64,000 nt of DNA from CAVVZJ01 sp963752755 (GTDB lineage Bacteria > Planctomycetota > Planctomycetia > Isosphaerales > Isosphaeraceae): contig CAVVZJ010000001.1 in the NCBI GenBank assembly GCA_963752755.1, positions 2,418,001 through 2,482,000 on the forward strand. Reading direction: 5' to 3'. The notes below the pieces were generated by a model, which worked only from the letters and a program-made list of their open reading frames with translations, was not told the origin of the DNA and did not search any database. Positions 50,762 through 61,059 of the stretch are shown here, in pieces (the stretch's first letter is position 1; each line of letters opens with the position of its first letter). The position numbers were made by a program, and so were the translations under genes.

Positions 50762-52058
50762 ATGACCGATCCCAAAGGGTCCAGCGCGCCGCGACTTCCT
50801 CAAGACCTCGGCCGCCGCCGGTGCGGTCGCCACGCCTCGGCTTCGTGCCGGCCGTTCACGCCGCCGGCAGCGACACGATCAAGGTCGGCCTGATCGGCTG
50901 CGGCGGCCGCGGCACCGGCGCCGCCGAGAACATCTGCGAGGCCGCCGGCACCTCCTACAACGTCAAGCTCCACGCCCTCGGCGACGTCTTCGAGGACCGC
51001 CTCAAGGGCTGCCGCGAACGACTCAAGAACAACGACGTCGTCAAGGAGAAGTTCGACGTCGCCGACGACCGCTGCTTCGTCGGCTTCGACGCCTACCAGA
51101 AGGTCATCGACTGCTGCGACCTGGTGATCCTGGCCACCCCGCCGGGCTTCCGCCCGCAGCACCTCGAAGCCGTCGTCAAGGCCGGCAAGAACATCTTCAC
51201 CGAGAAGCCCGTCGCCGTCGACGGCACCGGCATCCGCAAGGTGCTCGCCGCCGCCGAGGAGGCCAAGAAGAAGAACCTCTGCATCGTCGCCGGCACCCAG
51301 CGCCGCCACCAGGCCGGCTACATCGAGAGCATGAAGCGCGATCCACGACGGCGCGATCGGCGACGTCATCGCCGGCCCGCGTCTACTGGAACCAGGGCAA
51401 CATCTGGGCCCACAAGCGCCAGCCGGGCTGGAACGACATGGAGTACCAGCTCCGCAACTGGTACCACTTCACCTGGCTCTGCGGCGACCACATCGTCGAG
51501 CAGCACGTCCACAACCTCGACGTCGCCAACTGGGCCCTCGGCGACCACCCCGTCGCGCGCGTCGGCATGGGCGGCCAGCAGGTCAACACCGCGCCCGAGT
51601 ACGGCAAGAGCTTCGACCACTTCGCCGTCGACTACGAGTATCCCCGACGGCGTCCACGTCTGCAGCCATGTGCCCGCCAGATCGCCGGCTGCGCGAACAA
51701 CGTCTCCGAGACGATCGTCGGCACCAAGGGCACGCGGCCACCTCGCCCCCGGCCATACCGCTTCGACCGGCGCCGACCGTCCGCATCCGCGTCCGCGACG
51801 AGATCAACCCGTACGTCCAGGAGCACATCGACCTGCTCGACAGCATCCGCGACGGGCAAGCCGATCAACGAGCTGAAGCACGTCGCCGAGAGCACCCTGA
51901 CGGCCATCATGGGCCGGATGTCGGCCTACACCGGCAAGGCCGTCACCTGGGAGCAGGCCCTCGAACTCCAAGCTCGAACACCTTCCCCAAGCACCTCGAC
52001 ATGGGGCTCCATGCCCGAGCCCGTCGTCGCCAAGCCCGGCGTCACCGAGCTGATCTGA
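50762..52058 (+). CDS. Gfo/Idh/MocA family oxidoreductase with Tat signal (frame-broken)
   Basis: A protein of about 430 residues. The restored N-terminus has 'RRDFLKTSAAAGAVA', a twin-arginine signal. The Rossmann domain shows 'IKVGLIGCGGRGTGAAENI', 'DCCDLVILATPPGFRPQHLEAVVKAGKNIFTEKPVAVDGTGI', with the family's EKP motif, and 'GTQRRHQAGYIESMKR'. The C-terminal domain has 'HFTWLCGDHIVEQHVHNLDVANWALG', 'DEINPYVQEHIDLLDSIRDGKPINE' and 'MGRMSAYTGKAVTWEQAL'. About nine frame breaks are spread from 50780 to 51970, the densest in the window. It would act on a sugar or cyclitol with bound NAD(P) outside the cytoplasm. Confidence 0.85.
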
Positions 52059-52201
52059 CCCGACCACGCGATGACAGCGGACCGATGGCCGAGACGGGCT
52101 CGACCCTCATCGGCCATCGGTGTCCGTCCCTCTGTCATGCCCATCGACCAGTTGCCATCGACCATCTCCGCTCCCGGCCCACCGCGAGGAACCTCTCCAC
52201 G

Positions 52202-53084
52202 ATGAAGACGCTCCTCGGCCTGCCGCTCCTCGGCCTTGCTCGGCCTGCCGATGCGCCGGCCGCCGCCGCCGAGAAGGCCAAGATCGTCCTGTCGCCGGCC
52301 GCCCCAGCCACGGCCCCGGCGACCACGAGTTCAACGCCGGCTGCATGCTCCTGGCCAAGTGCCTCAACGAGCGACCCGGCGTCGAGCCCGTCGTCGTCAA
52401 GGGCGGCTGGCCCAAGGACGAATCGGTCTTCGACGGCGCCAAGGCCCTCGTCTTCTTCATGGACGGCGGCGGCGGCCACCCGATGATCCAGGGGGACCAC
52501 CTCGCAGACGCTCCAGAAGCTGATGGACCAGGGCGTCGGCCTCGCCTGCCTCCACTACGCCGTCGAGGTCCCCAAGGGCAAGCCCGGCGACAAGTTCCTC
52601 GACTGGATCGGCGGCTACTACGAGACCGGCTTCTCGACCAACCCGCACTGGACGGCCGAGATCGAGAGCCTGCCCGAGCACCCGATCACCCGCGGCGTCA
52701 AGCCGTTCGCGATCAGCGACGAGTGGTACTTCAACATCCGCTTCCGCCCCGAGATGAAGGGCGTCACGCCGATCCTCGTCGCCAAGCCCGACGACGAGAC
52801 CCGCCAGGGCACGTCCTCCTCGCCCCGCGGCCCTTACAAGCACATCGTCGAGGCCAAGGGCCGCGACGAGGTCCTCGCCTGGGCCGTCGAGCGCCCCGAC
52901 GGCGGCCGCGGTTTCGGCTTCACCGGCGGCCACGACCACAAGAACTGGGGCAACCCGAACTTCCGCAAGCTCGTCCTCAACGCCATCCTCTGGATCGCCA
53001 AGGTCGAGGTGCCGTCGAGCGGCGTCGAGTGCCAGCGTGACCGAGGACGACCTCGCCAAGAATCTCGACCCGAAGGGGAAATGA
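52202..53084 (+). CDS. ThuA-like domain protein (frame-broken)
   Basis: A protein of about 293 residues. After a short signal region comes the ThuA (trehalose-utilisation-like, glutamine-amidotransferase-fold) domain: 'IVLVAGRPSHGPGDHEFNAGCMLLAKCLNERPGVEPVVVKGGWP' restored across frames, 'ALVFFMDGGGGHPMIQGDH', 'LMDQGVGLACLHYAVEVPKG', 'FLDWIGGYYETGFSTNPHW' and 'HPITRGVKPFAISDEWYFNIRF'. It ends 'VTEDDLAKNLDPKGK' in another frame at 53084. Breaks lie near 52235, 52310, 52500 and 53030. ThuA-like proteins commonly sit beside Gfo/Idh/MocA genes, as here; the reaction is unknown. Confidence 0.85.
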
Positions 53085-53124
53085 GGTTCCTCGCGCCATT
53101 GGGCCCCCCTGCGTCCTCGGCGGA

Positions 53125-54105
53125 TCAACCCTCCCTCACGTTCTCGAACGCCAGCGCCCACCCCGGCTTCGTCACCGCCTCCTCTCCCGGCGGCCTCGGC
53201 TCGACCAGCTTGCCATACAACTCGGGCCGACGCGCCTTCAGGTAGCGCCGGCCCGAGCTGCCTTCCAGCGCCTCCGGCGTCAGCAAGGCCACCACCACGT
53301 CATCCCCCAGGGTCCCGCTCTCGGACAGGATCTCGCCGTGCGGGTCGAGGATCATCGCCAGGCCCGGCTTGACCGTCCCCCCGTCGATCCCGACCGGGTT
53401 GCTGAAGACGGCATACACCCCGTTCTCCCACGCCCTCGCCGGCAGCCACCTCAGCAGCCAACCCCTCCCCTTCGGCCCCTGAAACTCCGCCCGCAACCGC
53501 GCCGGGTCACGCTCCCGGTTCTCCCAGAGCGTCCGATCGACCGTCCCCCGCCCCACCATGTTCGACGGCGTGCACCCCGTCACGTGCGGCATCACGACCA
53601 CCTCCGCCCCCAGCAACGTCGTCGCCCGCACATTCTCCGGCAAGTTATTGTCATAACAGATCAAGCAACCAAACTTCACGCCGTCGATCTCCTCCACCGT
53701 GTATCGATCGCCCGGCGTCAGGTGCGGATTGACGAACGGGTGCAGCTTCCGATGTCGCAGCCTCACCCGCCCCTTCGGATCGACCGCCACATAAGTGTTG
53801 TAGCACCGCCCTACCCCGTCCCTCTCCACCAGCCCCGCCATCACCACCACATCGAACTCCCCCGCGATCTCCCCCAGCCTCCCGACCGACGGCCCCTCCG
53901 GCACCGGCTCCGCCACGTCGAGCAAGCCTTCCCTGTCCAGGGTCTGGAGCCAGGTATAACCCGGAATCGCACACTCATGGAAACAAACGACCTCCGCCCC
54001 GCGCCCGACGGCCAGGCCGGTCAGGTCCCGGATGCGATCGAGATTCGCCGACTTGTCGCCATCCCGATGCTCGAACTGGACGGCGGCGATGCGGATGTCT
54101 CTCAT
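53125..54105 (-). CDS. Carbon-nitrogen hydrolase (nitrilase superfamily)
   Basis: A 326-residue nitrilase-fold hydrolase. The Glu-Lys-Cys triad is intact: E44 in 'CFHECAIPGY', K120 in 'RHRKLHPF' and C150 in 'GCLICYDNN'. The family cleaves amides or nitriles; insertions around 'TPSNMVGRGTVDRTLWENRERDPARLRAEF' do not point to one subgroup such as Nit1, Nit2 or CPA. It is cytoplasmic, with no signal peptide. It is the last of three minus-strand genes spaced by 28 and 18 bases, so it probably shares a transcript with the small protein and the PVC dehydrogenase. Confidence 0.93.
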   Translation of the reverse strand: MRDIRIAAVQFEHRDGDKSANLDRIRDLTGLAVGRGAEVVCFHECAIPGYTWLQTLDREGLLDVAEPVPEGPSVGRLGEIAGEFDVVVMAGLVERDGVGRCYNTYVAVDPKGRVRLRHRKLHPFVNPHLTPGDRYTVEEIDGVKFGCLICYDNNLPENVRATTLLGAEVVVMPHVTGCTPSNMVGRGTVDRTLWENRERDPARLRAEFQGPKGRGWLLRWLPARAWENGVYAVFSNPVGIDGGTVKPGLAMILDPHGEILSESGTLGDDVVVALLTPEALEGSSGRRYLKARRPELYGKLVEPRPPGEEAVTKPGWALAFENVREG

Positions 54106-54133
54106 GATTCGATGGGCCTTCCTCAGCCTTGTT

Positions 54134-54574
54134 TCACAAGGTCCCTCGCGGTTTCGGCTTCATCCCGGGTGGGACATCCGGGGGCTGAAACCAACTCTCA
54201 CGATACTCGCGGCTGATCCGCATATGCACCTCGCCAAGGCGCTGAAAGTGAGTCGCTTTCTGTTCAAGATCTCGGACTTCCGCCGCGAGATCCTGGGAGA
54301 CATGCTCCATCCGCCCGGCGTTCTTCCCTCCGTGCTCCCGAGCCTCCTCGGCTTGCTTCGCGAAGGAAGCGGCGCTGGACCGTTGATAATCCGCAGCCTT
54401 CCTGCATCGATAGGCATTCCCGAATTCGAGTCCCGCCTGCCACGAGTGATCGTCGGCGCGGGCTCGAAAGTCTTGCCAGAGACGCCTCGTCCTCTCCGCG
54501 AACACTCCCGCGGCGACGACCGCGACGAGGATCATGAGTCCCCTGAGCCGAAGTTGGAAACGTGGGATTCGCAT
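54134..54574 (-). CDS. Small membrane-anchored coiled-coil protein
   Basis: A 146-residue protein. 'RFQLRLRGLMILVAVVAAGVFAE' at residues 5-27 is the single-helix N-terminus seen in many short planctomycete proteins. The rest is charged and helical ('SFAKQAEEAREHGGKNAGRMEHVSQDLAAEVRDLEQKATHFQRLGEVHMRISREYRESW'), which fits a coiled coil, ending in a Pro-rich tail. No enzymatic motif is visible. It lies 18 bases after the stop of the PVC dehydrogenase gene and 28 before the nitrilase gene, so co-transcription is likely. Function unknown. Confidence 0.8.
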   Translation of the reverse strand: MRIPRFQLRLRGLMILVAVVAAGVFAERTRRLWQDFRARADDHSWQAGLEFGNAYRCRKAADYQRSSAASFAKQAEEAREHGGKNAGRMEHVSQDLAAEVRDLEQKATHFQRLGEVHMRISREYRESWFQPPDVPPGMKPKPRGTL

Positions 54575-54592
54575 CGCTCGTGAGCGTGGTAA

Positions 54593-57587
54593 TCACTTCG
54601 GCGGCCCGCTGCTCTGCAAGTAGCGGAAGAGGTCCCGCACCTGATTGTCCGGCAGCTTGTCCAGCACCTCCTCCGGCATGATCGACACCGCCGACGCCGC
54701 CATCTCCTCGATCTCGTCGCGCGGGATGACCGTCTTCTGCTGGTTCGAATCGAACAGCGTCACCGCCTGATCCGACTCCTCGATCACCAGCCCGTTGATC
54801 ACCCGCCCGTCCTTCGTGGCCACCGTCTGCGGCTGATATTCCTTGCGGATCACGGCACTCGGATCAACGACGCTTTCAAGCAGGAATGTGAGGTCCCCCC
54901 GCTCGATCCCCGTCAGATCCGGCCCGATCTTCTCGCCTTCGCCGAACAGGGTATGACAGCCCGCGCACGTCTGCTTGAAGACCGCCAGCCCCCCGCGCCG
55001 GGTCGCCCTTGTCGCCCTCCGGCAGGATGCCCCGGACCTCCGCGATCCGCTGCCGCTTCGCTTCCGAGTTCGGGCTCGGCAAGGCCCCCCAGATCCGCGT
55101 CAGCTTCGATGTCAACTCCTCGTCACCCAGTCGGGCGATCTGCGCCGCCTGCGACGACGTCAGGTCCTTCGGGGAAATGGTCCCCCCGTCATGGCATCGA
55201 GCAACCGCGACGCCCAGTCCTTGCGGCTGACGAGCCGGTCGATCGCCCGACCCTGGAGCGATCCCGGCAACTTTGCGATACCGCGCCAGGATCGCGTCGG
55301 CGACCTCCGGTTGCCCGTAGGAACCCAGGGCATTGAGCGCTGCCTGCAAGACCCCACCCGGCTCATCGCGACCGAGGATCGTCAGCAAGACCTCCCGCCC
55401 CTCCGGCCTCGTCACTTGCCCGATCAGCTCGATCAATGCCGTCCTCTGGTTCTGCGGCGCCTTCGCATCACCCGCGATCCGCAACGCCTCCCGATACGCC
55501 TCCTCGCTCCCCAGCCTCACCGCGAACCGGATCAACTCCACGTCGCGATCCGGCCGTTCCCACCGCTTCTCCAGCATCGGCCGCAACGACTCCGGCACCG
55601 CCGCCAGCGCCCGACCTTCCAGCCCCTTCTCGATCCCCGCCAGGATGGCCTTCGTCTGCTCCTCACCCGGCGAACGATCGAACAGGCTCGCCGCCAGCGC
55701 GAACGACCCGTCCGACGCCAATGCCCTCGCGATCCGCTCCAGCAGAGACCTCGCGACCGATCCTCGTCGCTTGCATCGCGGTCGAACCGAACCGCTCCAC
55801 CACCAGCTCTGCATCATCCCTCATCGCCTTCTCGACCGCCCACCAGATTTGCAACGGGATATGCTCGTCCGTCGCGTCCGACTCGTTGCGGGTCAGCGCC
55901 TCCAAAATCGCCACGGCATCCCCCGCCGGCCAGCGCTGACAACTCGCCGCCAAGCTGGCTCCGAACGTTCGGATCACCCTCGCCCTTTAACTCCGCCAGC
56001 AGCGCGTTCCCGGATCTCCAGACTCATCCAGTAATGATCGCCCAGCAACCGGATCGCCCAGCGCCGGACGCCCGCGACCGGATGCTTGAGCAACCCGGTG
56101 GCATATCCGGCATCGACACCCCCGCTCACATCGAGCGCCCAGAGATCGCGCAACGCCAGTTCCTCATCGCGATCCTCCTCGACGAGCTTCCGCAGCTTCG
56201 GCAAGACGCTGGCGTCGCGCCGCTCCGCCAGGATGCGGCGGGCCATGTCCGGCCACCAGTCGTTCTTGCGATCCCGAAGCGCGATCAGATCCTCACTCGA
56301 CCATTTTGACAGATCAAACGGCTCAACCTTCCTTCGCTCTCCATACACCACCCGATAAATCCGCCCGTTCGTCTTGTCCCAGTTGTCCCGCGGGTCGAGG
56401 TGGCTGGCCCGCTTGTCGTACCAATCGACGACATAGACGCATCCATCCGGACCCGTCAGCAGGTCGATCGGCCGGAACCAGAAATCATGGGCATCAATCA
56501 AGGTTCCCCCGAACCGCCCCCGCACCGTCGATCCCTTCGGCTCCAGCAGGTGCCAGTAAACCGCGTTCGCCAGCAGGTTGCCGCCGAGGAACGCCCCGTC
56601 GAACTCCTCGGGGTACGCATCCCCCTTGTAGATGATCCCGCCAGGGGTGACGTGCCCGCCCTGCTTGGCCCCGGTGTAGTCGATGCTGTTGAAATAACCA
56701 TAGGTGCGCGGGTTGTGCAACGGGCCGTGCTTGGCGAACCCCTTCCAGTAGTAGCCGTTCTGCACCATGTGGAAGGCGATGAAATGCCCGTTGCTGCTCC
56801 CGAAGGCCCGACCGAGCCGGTCGAAGTCGAGACCCCAGGTGTTGCCGCCCCCTTCGGCGAACAGCTCGAATTCCTTGGTGATCGGGTGATACCGCCAGAT
56901 CCCTTGCTGGAACTCGTACCCCCGGATCTTCGCCGTCACGGTCGACCCCTGCGCCCCGTAGAGCCAGCCGTCCGGCCCCCACATCATCGAGTTGACGACC
57001 GCATGCGCATCCTGCAAGCCGAACCCCTTGAGCAGGACCTCCGGGTCGCCGTCGGGCACGTCGTCCTTGTTCCGGTCGGGGTAGAACAGCAGGTAAGGCG
57101 CCTGCGCGATGAAGACGCCCCCGTGCCCGACCGCCACCGCCGAGGCGAGGTTCAACCCCTCGACGAACGTCTTGACCTTGTCCGCCTTGCCGTCGCCGTC
57201 GGTGTCTTCCAGGATCTTGATCCGATCGACCCCCTTCGGCCCGTGCGGTGGCGGCTCGGGGACGCGGTCGTACTCCGTCCTCAGATAAACATCGACCGAG
57301 ACCGGCTTCAGCCCGTTCGGCGTGGGGTACTGGAGGTACTCGACCACCCACATCCGCCCGCGCTCGTCGAACGTGGCCGCCACCGGCTGCCGGATCTCCG
57401 GCTCACTGGCGAAGATCTCGATATGGAACCCCTCAGGCACCGTCATTCGCTTCACGGCCTCCGCCGGGCTGAATCCGCCCGGCCGCGCCGGCTCGTCGGA
57501 CCGGGCCGGCGAGGCGAGGGCGATGAGGCCCAGGAGCAACATCGCGAGGGTTCGGCGAGACGTCGCCGGTCGTTCTGGTGGGGTCAT
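54593..57587 (-). CDS. PVC-type membrane-bound dehydrogenase with HEAT repeats and c-type cytochrome (frame-broken)
   Basis: A protein of about 995 residues. Export signal 'SRRTLAMLLLGLIALASPARS', then an NHL/PQQ-like propeller: 'GFHIEIFASEPEIRQPVAATFDERGRMWVVEYLQYP', 'DRIKILEDTDGDGKADKVKTFVEGLNLASAV', 'WGPDGWLYGAQGSTVTAKIRGYEFQQGIWRYHP' and 'DLLTGPDGCVYVVDWYDKRASHLDP'. HEAT-like helices follow. Near the C-terminus 'FKQTCAGCHTLFGEGEKIGPDL' is a CxxCH haem c site read across frames, then 'IRKEYQPQTVATKDGRVINGLVIEE' and 'VRDLFRYLQSSGPPK'. Breaks lie near 56000, 55760, 55270, 55205, 54995 and 54865. Start at ATG 57587. Confidence 0.9.
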
Positions 57588-57834
57588 CGCCAATCATCCT
57601 GGGCCCGCGTCGAATGTCCATGCGGAGGGGCTTTGCGGGCCGGTTCGCGAGGCCCTCCGACGCTGATCCGTTGTAACGCGCCCGCCGAGCGGTTCCAATG
57701 AGGTGCCGGCCGCCCTGGGAGCCCGCGGCGACAGCGGACGCGGACGGCGGCGCGACGCGGGCCGGCGCCGCGGCGGCTTGACCCTCACCAGGGCGAACCC
57801 CCGCGCCGGCTCAGACCGAGGAGCACGACGCATC

Positions 57835-58494
57835 ATGGCCACGACCGACACGCCCCAGCGACCCCGTCTCGAGGACTGGACCGAGCTCTACGCCTTCGCC
57901 CTGCCCTCCGGTAGCGTCCGCGCGATCCTGGCGATCCTGATCCTCGGGACCTCCTGCGGCCTCGTCGCACTCCGCCCTGACCTCCCCTTACCCGACTACC
58001 TCCGCGACCTGATGTTCCTGATCCTCGGCCACTACTTCGCCCTCCGACGCGGCCAGGCCGAGCCCGCCGAGGTCGGACCACCCCCCCTGTTCCTCCCTCG
58101 AGGCTCGATCCGACTCCTGATGGTCGCCGGCTTCACCACCGTCCTCGTCCTCTTGATCCGCCACGGCGCCCCCTGGCGACCGGCGCAGAGCCCCGCCGCG
58201 TTCACCCTGCTGATCGTCGCCGGCTTTTTGATCGGCGTCCTCTCCCGCAAGCTCATCGACTGGACGACCTCCTGGCGCGGCACCCGTCCCCACCGCATCT
58301 TCTCCGACCTCCGCGCCCTGCTCACCTTGATCTCGGCCCTGATCCTCGTCGCCCTCGCCTGGAACCAGGTCCACCCCTTCCTCCCCATCGCCCGCGGCAA
58401 GCTCCCCGACCGGGTCAAGACCCCCCTCAGCGAGCTGGGCCTCGAATACGTCTTCGGCGCCATCGTCAGCTTCTACTTCGGTGCCCGTTCCTAG
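57835..58494 (+). CDS. Polytopic membrane protein of unknown function
   Basis: A 219-residue protein. Five hydrophobic segments are visible, including 'AILAILILGTSCGLVAL', 'LLMVAGFTTVLVLLI', 'FTLLIVAGFLIGVLS' and 'LLTLISALILVALAW'. The C-terminus 'LEYVFGAIVSFYFGARS' is characteristic in appearance, but I do not recognise the family. It starts at ATG 57835 and is divergent from the PVC dehydrogenase gene across a 247-base gap. No charged residue pattern suggests transport. Codon use resembles that of its neighbours. Confidence 0.75.
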   Translation: MATTDTPQRPRLEDWTELYAFALPSGSVRAILAILILGTSCGLVALRPDLPLPDYLRDLMFLILGHYFALRRGQAEPAEVGPPPLFLPRGSIRLLMVAGFTTVLVLLIRHGAPWRPAQSPAAFTLLIVAGFLIGVLSRKLIDWTTSWRGTRPHRIFSDLRALLTLISALILVALAWNQVHPFLPIARGKLPDRVKTPLSELGLEYVFGAIVSFYFGARS

Positions 58495-58530
58495 TGCGGA
58501 ATCAACAAACATCCTGTGCAAGAGGCTTCC

Positions 58531-58609
58531 GGGTGGCTGGGGTCTCGTCCGCGAGACCCCAGTTCGGGGCCTCTCGTCCTGGGGTCTCGCGACGAGACCC
58601 CAGCCACCC
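58531..58609. repeat. Nested palindromic inverted repeat
   Basis: The arms at 58531-58562 and 58579-58609 are reverse complements at all positions except one extra C in the first. Each arm is itself a near palindrome (ctggggtctcg...cgagacccc). The intervening loop is 58563-58578. The unit lies in the 183-base gap between two same-strand genes. It can fold as one long hairpin or as two smaller ones. It may be a terminator or an interspersed palindromic element. Confidence 0.8.
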
Positions 58610-58677
58610 TCCGATTTCACAGCGACTCCCTGGATCCTGCACTAGCCTTCGACGGAACTCGCAAGGGTCCATCGCCC

Positions 58678-60610
58678 ATGATGCTCTCCCTGCTCCTCGC
58701 CCTCGCGATCTCCGCCCCGCCCGACGTCCCCCGTCCGTTCACGATCACCGTCGTCGATGACCAGACCGGCCGCGGGGTCCCCCTGGTCGAGCTGCGGACG
58801 ACCAACGACCAGCTCTTCCTCACCGACAGCCACGGCGTCGCCGCCCTCGTCGCGCCGATCTGATGGGCGAATCCGTCTATTTCCACGTCCGCTCCCACGG
58901 CTACGAGTACCCCAAGGACGGCTTCGGCTATCGCGGCAAGGCCCTGAAGGTGGAGGAAGGCGACACCGCCGAATTCAAAATCCATCGCATCAACATCGCC
59001 GAGCGACTCTACCGCGTCACCGGCGGCGGCATCTACCGCGACAGCGTCCTCGCCGGCCGCGACGTGCCGATTGCGAAGCCCTTGCTCAACGCCCGCGTCT
59101 TCGGCTCCGACAGCGTCGTCAATGCCATCTACCACGCCAAGCTCTGCTGGTTCTGGGGCGATACCAACCGCCCCCCCTACCCGCTCGGCAACTTCCACGT
59201 CCCCGGCGCCGTCTCCCTCTTGCCCGACGACGGTGGCCTCGACCCTGCCGTCGGCGTCAACCTCGACTACTTCCTCGGTCCCGACGGTTTCGCCAAACCG
59301 ACCTGCAAGATGCCCGGCGACGGCCCCACCTGGATTGGCGGCCTCTCCGTCCTCCACGACCCCGACGACGGCCACGAACGGATGTTCGCCACCTACGCCA
59401 AGATCCAGGGGTTCCTCACCACCTACGAACGCGGCTTCGTCGAGTGGGACGACGACGCCCACGAGTTCCGCAAGGTCCACACCTACCCCCTCGACGCCCC
59501 CGCCCGCCCCGACGGCCACGCCTTCTTCCACGAGCAAGACGCCACCGACTACGTCCTCTTCAGCCACCCCTTCCCCCTGACCCGCGTCCTCGCCACCCCC
59601 GAATCCCTCCTCGACATCGACGAGTACGAATCCTACACCTGCCTCCTTCCCGGCAGCCGCCTGGAGGACCCCAGGCTCGACCGTGACGCCTCCGGCCGCC
59701 TCCGCTACGCCTGGCGACGCGACACGCCCGCCGTCGGCCCCGCCGAGCAGAAGAAGCTCGTGGATTCCGGCCTCTTGAAACCCGATGAGGGCCTCCTCCA
59801 GCTCCGCGACGCCGACACCGGCCAGCCCGTCGCCGCCCATTCCGGCTCCGTCGCCTGGAACCCCTACCGCCAGCGCTGGGTCCTCATCACCGTCCAGTCC
59901 GGCGGCCACTCCTCCCTGCTCGGCGAGGTCTGGTACGCCGAGGCCGACACCCCCCTCGGCCCCTGGGCCTACGCCCGCAAGGTCGTCACCCACGATAAGT
60001 ACACCTTCTACAACCCCAAGCAACACCCCTACTTCAGTCAGGACGACGGCCGCCGGATCTACTTCGAAGGCACCTACGCCAACACCTTCTCCGGCAACCC
60101 CGTCAAAACCCCACGCTACGACTACAACCAGATCATGTACCGGCTCGACCTCGAAGACCCGAGGCTCGTCCTCCCCGTTGCCATCCGCGACGTCTCCGAA
60201 GGTGCGATCCCCGTCCAGTTCTCCTCCCAACCGCGAGACGCCGACCGCCCCATCGCCTTCTTCGCCCCCGACCGCTTCGCCCCCGGCCTCGTCTTCATCT
60301 CCGTCGGCCAGACCCCGGACCGCCACCGCGGACTCGCCGGCCCCGGCAACGACCTCATCACCATCTCGCAGGGTCCCGTCTTCTTCGCCCTTCCCGCCGA
60401 CGCCGACAACCCACCCCCCGCCACCACCCCCCTTTACGAATTCGTCGCCGACGACGGCCGACGCGCCTACAGCATCGACCCCGACTGGTCCGCCGAGGGT
60501 TTCCCCAGGACGGGAAACCGCTCTGCCGGGTCTGGAAAGATCCGTGGAATGGCAAGAGTTTTCCAGTCGGGGGATACGGGGAGAACGCAGAGGAAAAGCC
60601 GGATCAGTAA
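58678..60610 (+). CDS. Secreted beta-propeller-like protein of unknown function (two frame breaks)
   Basis: A protein of about 643 residues. A signal peptide 'MMLSLLLALAISAPP' and a small beta domain 'FTITVVDDQTGRGVPLVELRTTND' (carboxypeptidase-regulatory-like) precede the main part after a break near 58860. The body has repeated propeller-like blades: 'WIGGLSVLHDPDDGHERMFATYAK', 'GSVAWNPYRQRWVLITVQSGG', 'GEVWYAEADTPLGPWAYARKVVTHDKYTFYNPKQHPYF' and 'RRIYFEGTYANTFS'. These resemble GH43- or DUF4185-type glycan propellers. A second break near 60505 restores an end 'RVWKDPWNGKSFPVGGYGENAEEKPDQ' at 60610. Catalytic residues are not identified. Glycoside binding or hydrolysis is inference. Confidence 0.75.
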
Positions 60611-60775
60611 ATTTGGGCTTCGGTGGTGAAATCTTCCGGAAAAAGGAGAATTTCCCTCTCCGCCCTTCGATAATGAGGAGGTGGGATCGTTTGCGCCTCA
60701 AAGGAGAGCCTCCGTCCGCCCCTGAGATCGTCGGAACGACCCATCCCCGAACACTCCACCAGGCAACGCGCATCC

Positions 60776-60812
60776 CGAGTGCAAAACGAACTTCACAATA
60801 GGGTAAACTTGC
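60776..60812 (+). repeat. Repeated promoter-leader element, copy C (core only)
   Basis: The core 'aacgaacttcacaatagg' at 60785-60802 matches 17 of 18 bases of the copies at 2880-2899 and 12211-12230. The extended -10 and the downstream blocks of copies A and B are not clearly present. It lies in the 449-base gap 60611-61059, 258 bases before the protease start and in the same direction. No gene is supported in the rest of the gap. Confidence 0.6.
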
Positions 60813-61059
60813 GTCCGAAGTCGCTTTCCGGGCAAGCACTTACAGAATCTCCATTCCCGGAGACGAGCGCGTCCCCTCGCTCCCCGTACGACGTCGCGAC
60901 GGCGTCGTGGCCGGCGTCGCGGTTGCGTCCCTCGGCGCGGCTGCGCAAAACGAACTCGGAGTCGGTCGGAGAATCGGGCCGGCCTCATTGCAAGGCGGCG
61001 GGGGGGGTTCCTACAATGAGGGCCGCGTGAAGCCCGTGCCGAGAAAGGATTGCGCCGTG

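Noticed and set aside
58617..60839. Gly/Val/Glu-rich open frame of 740 codons on the minus strand
   Set aside because: It is the complement of the secreted propeller-like protein; the composition comes from codon-position bias.
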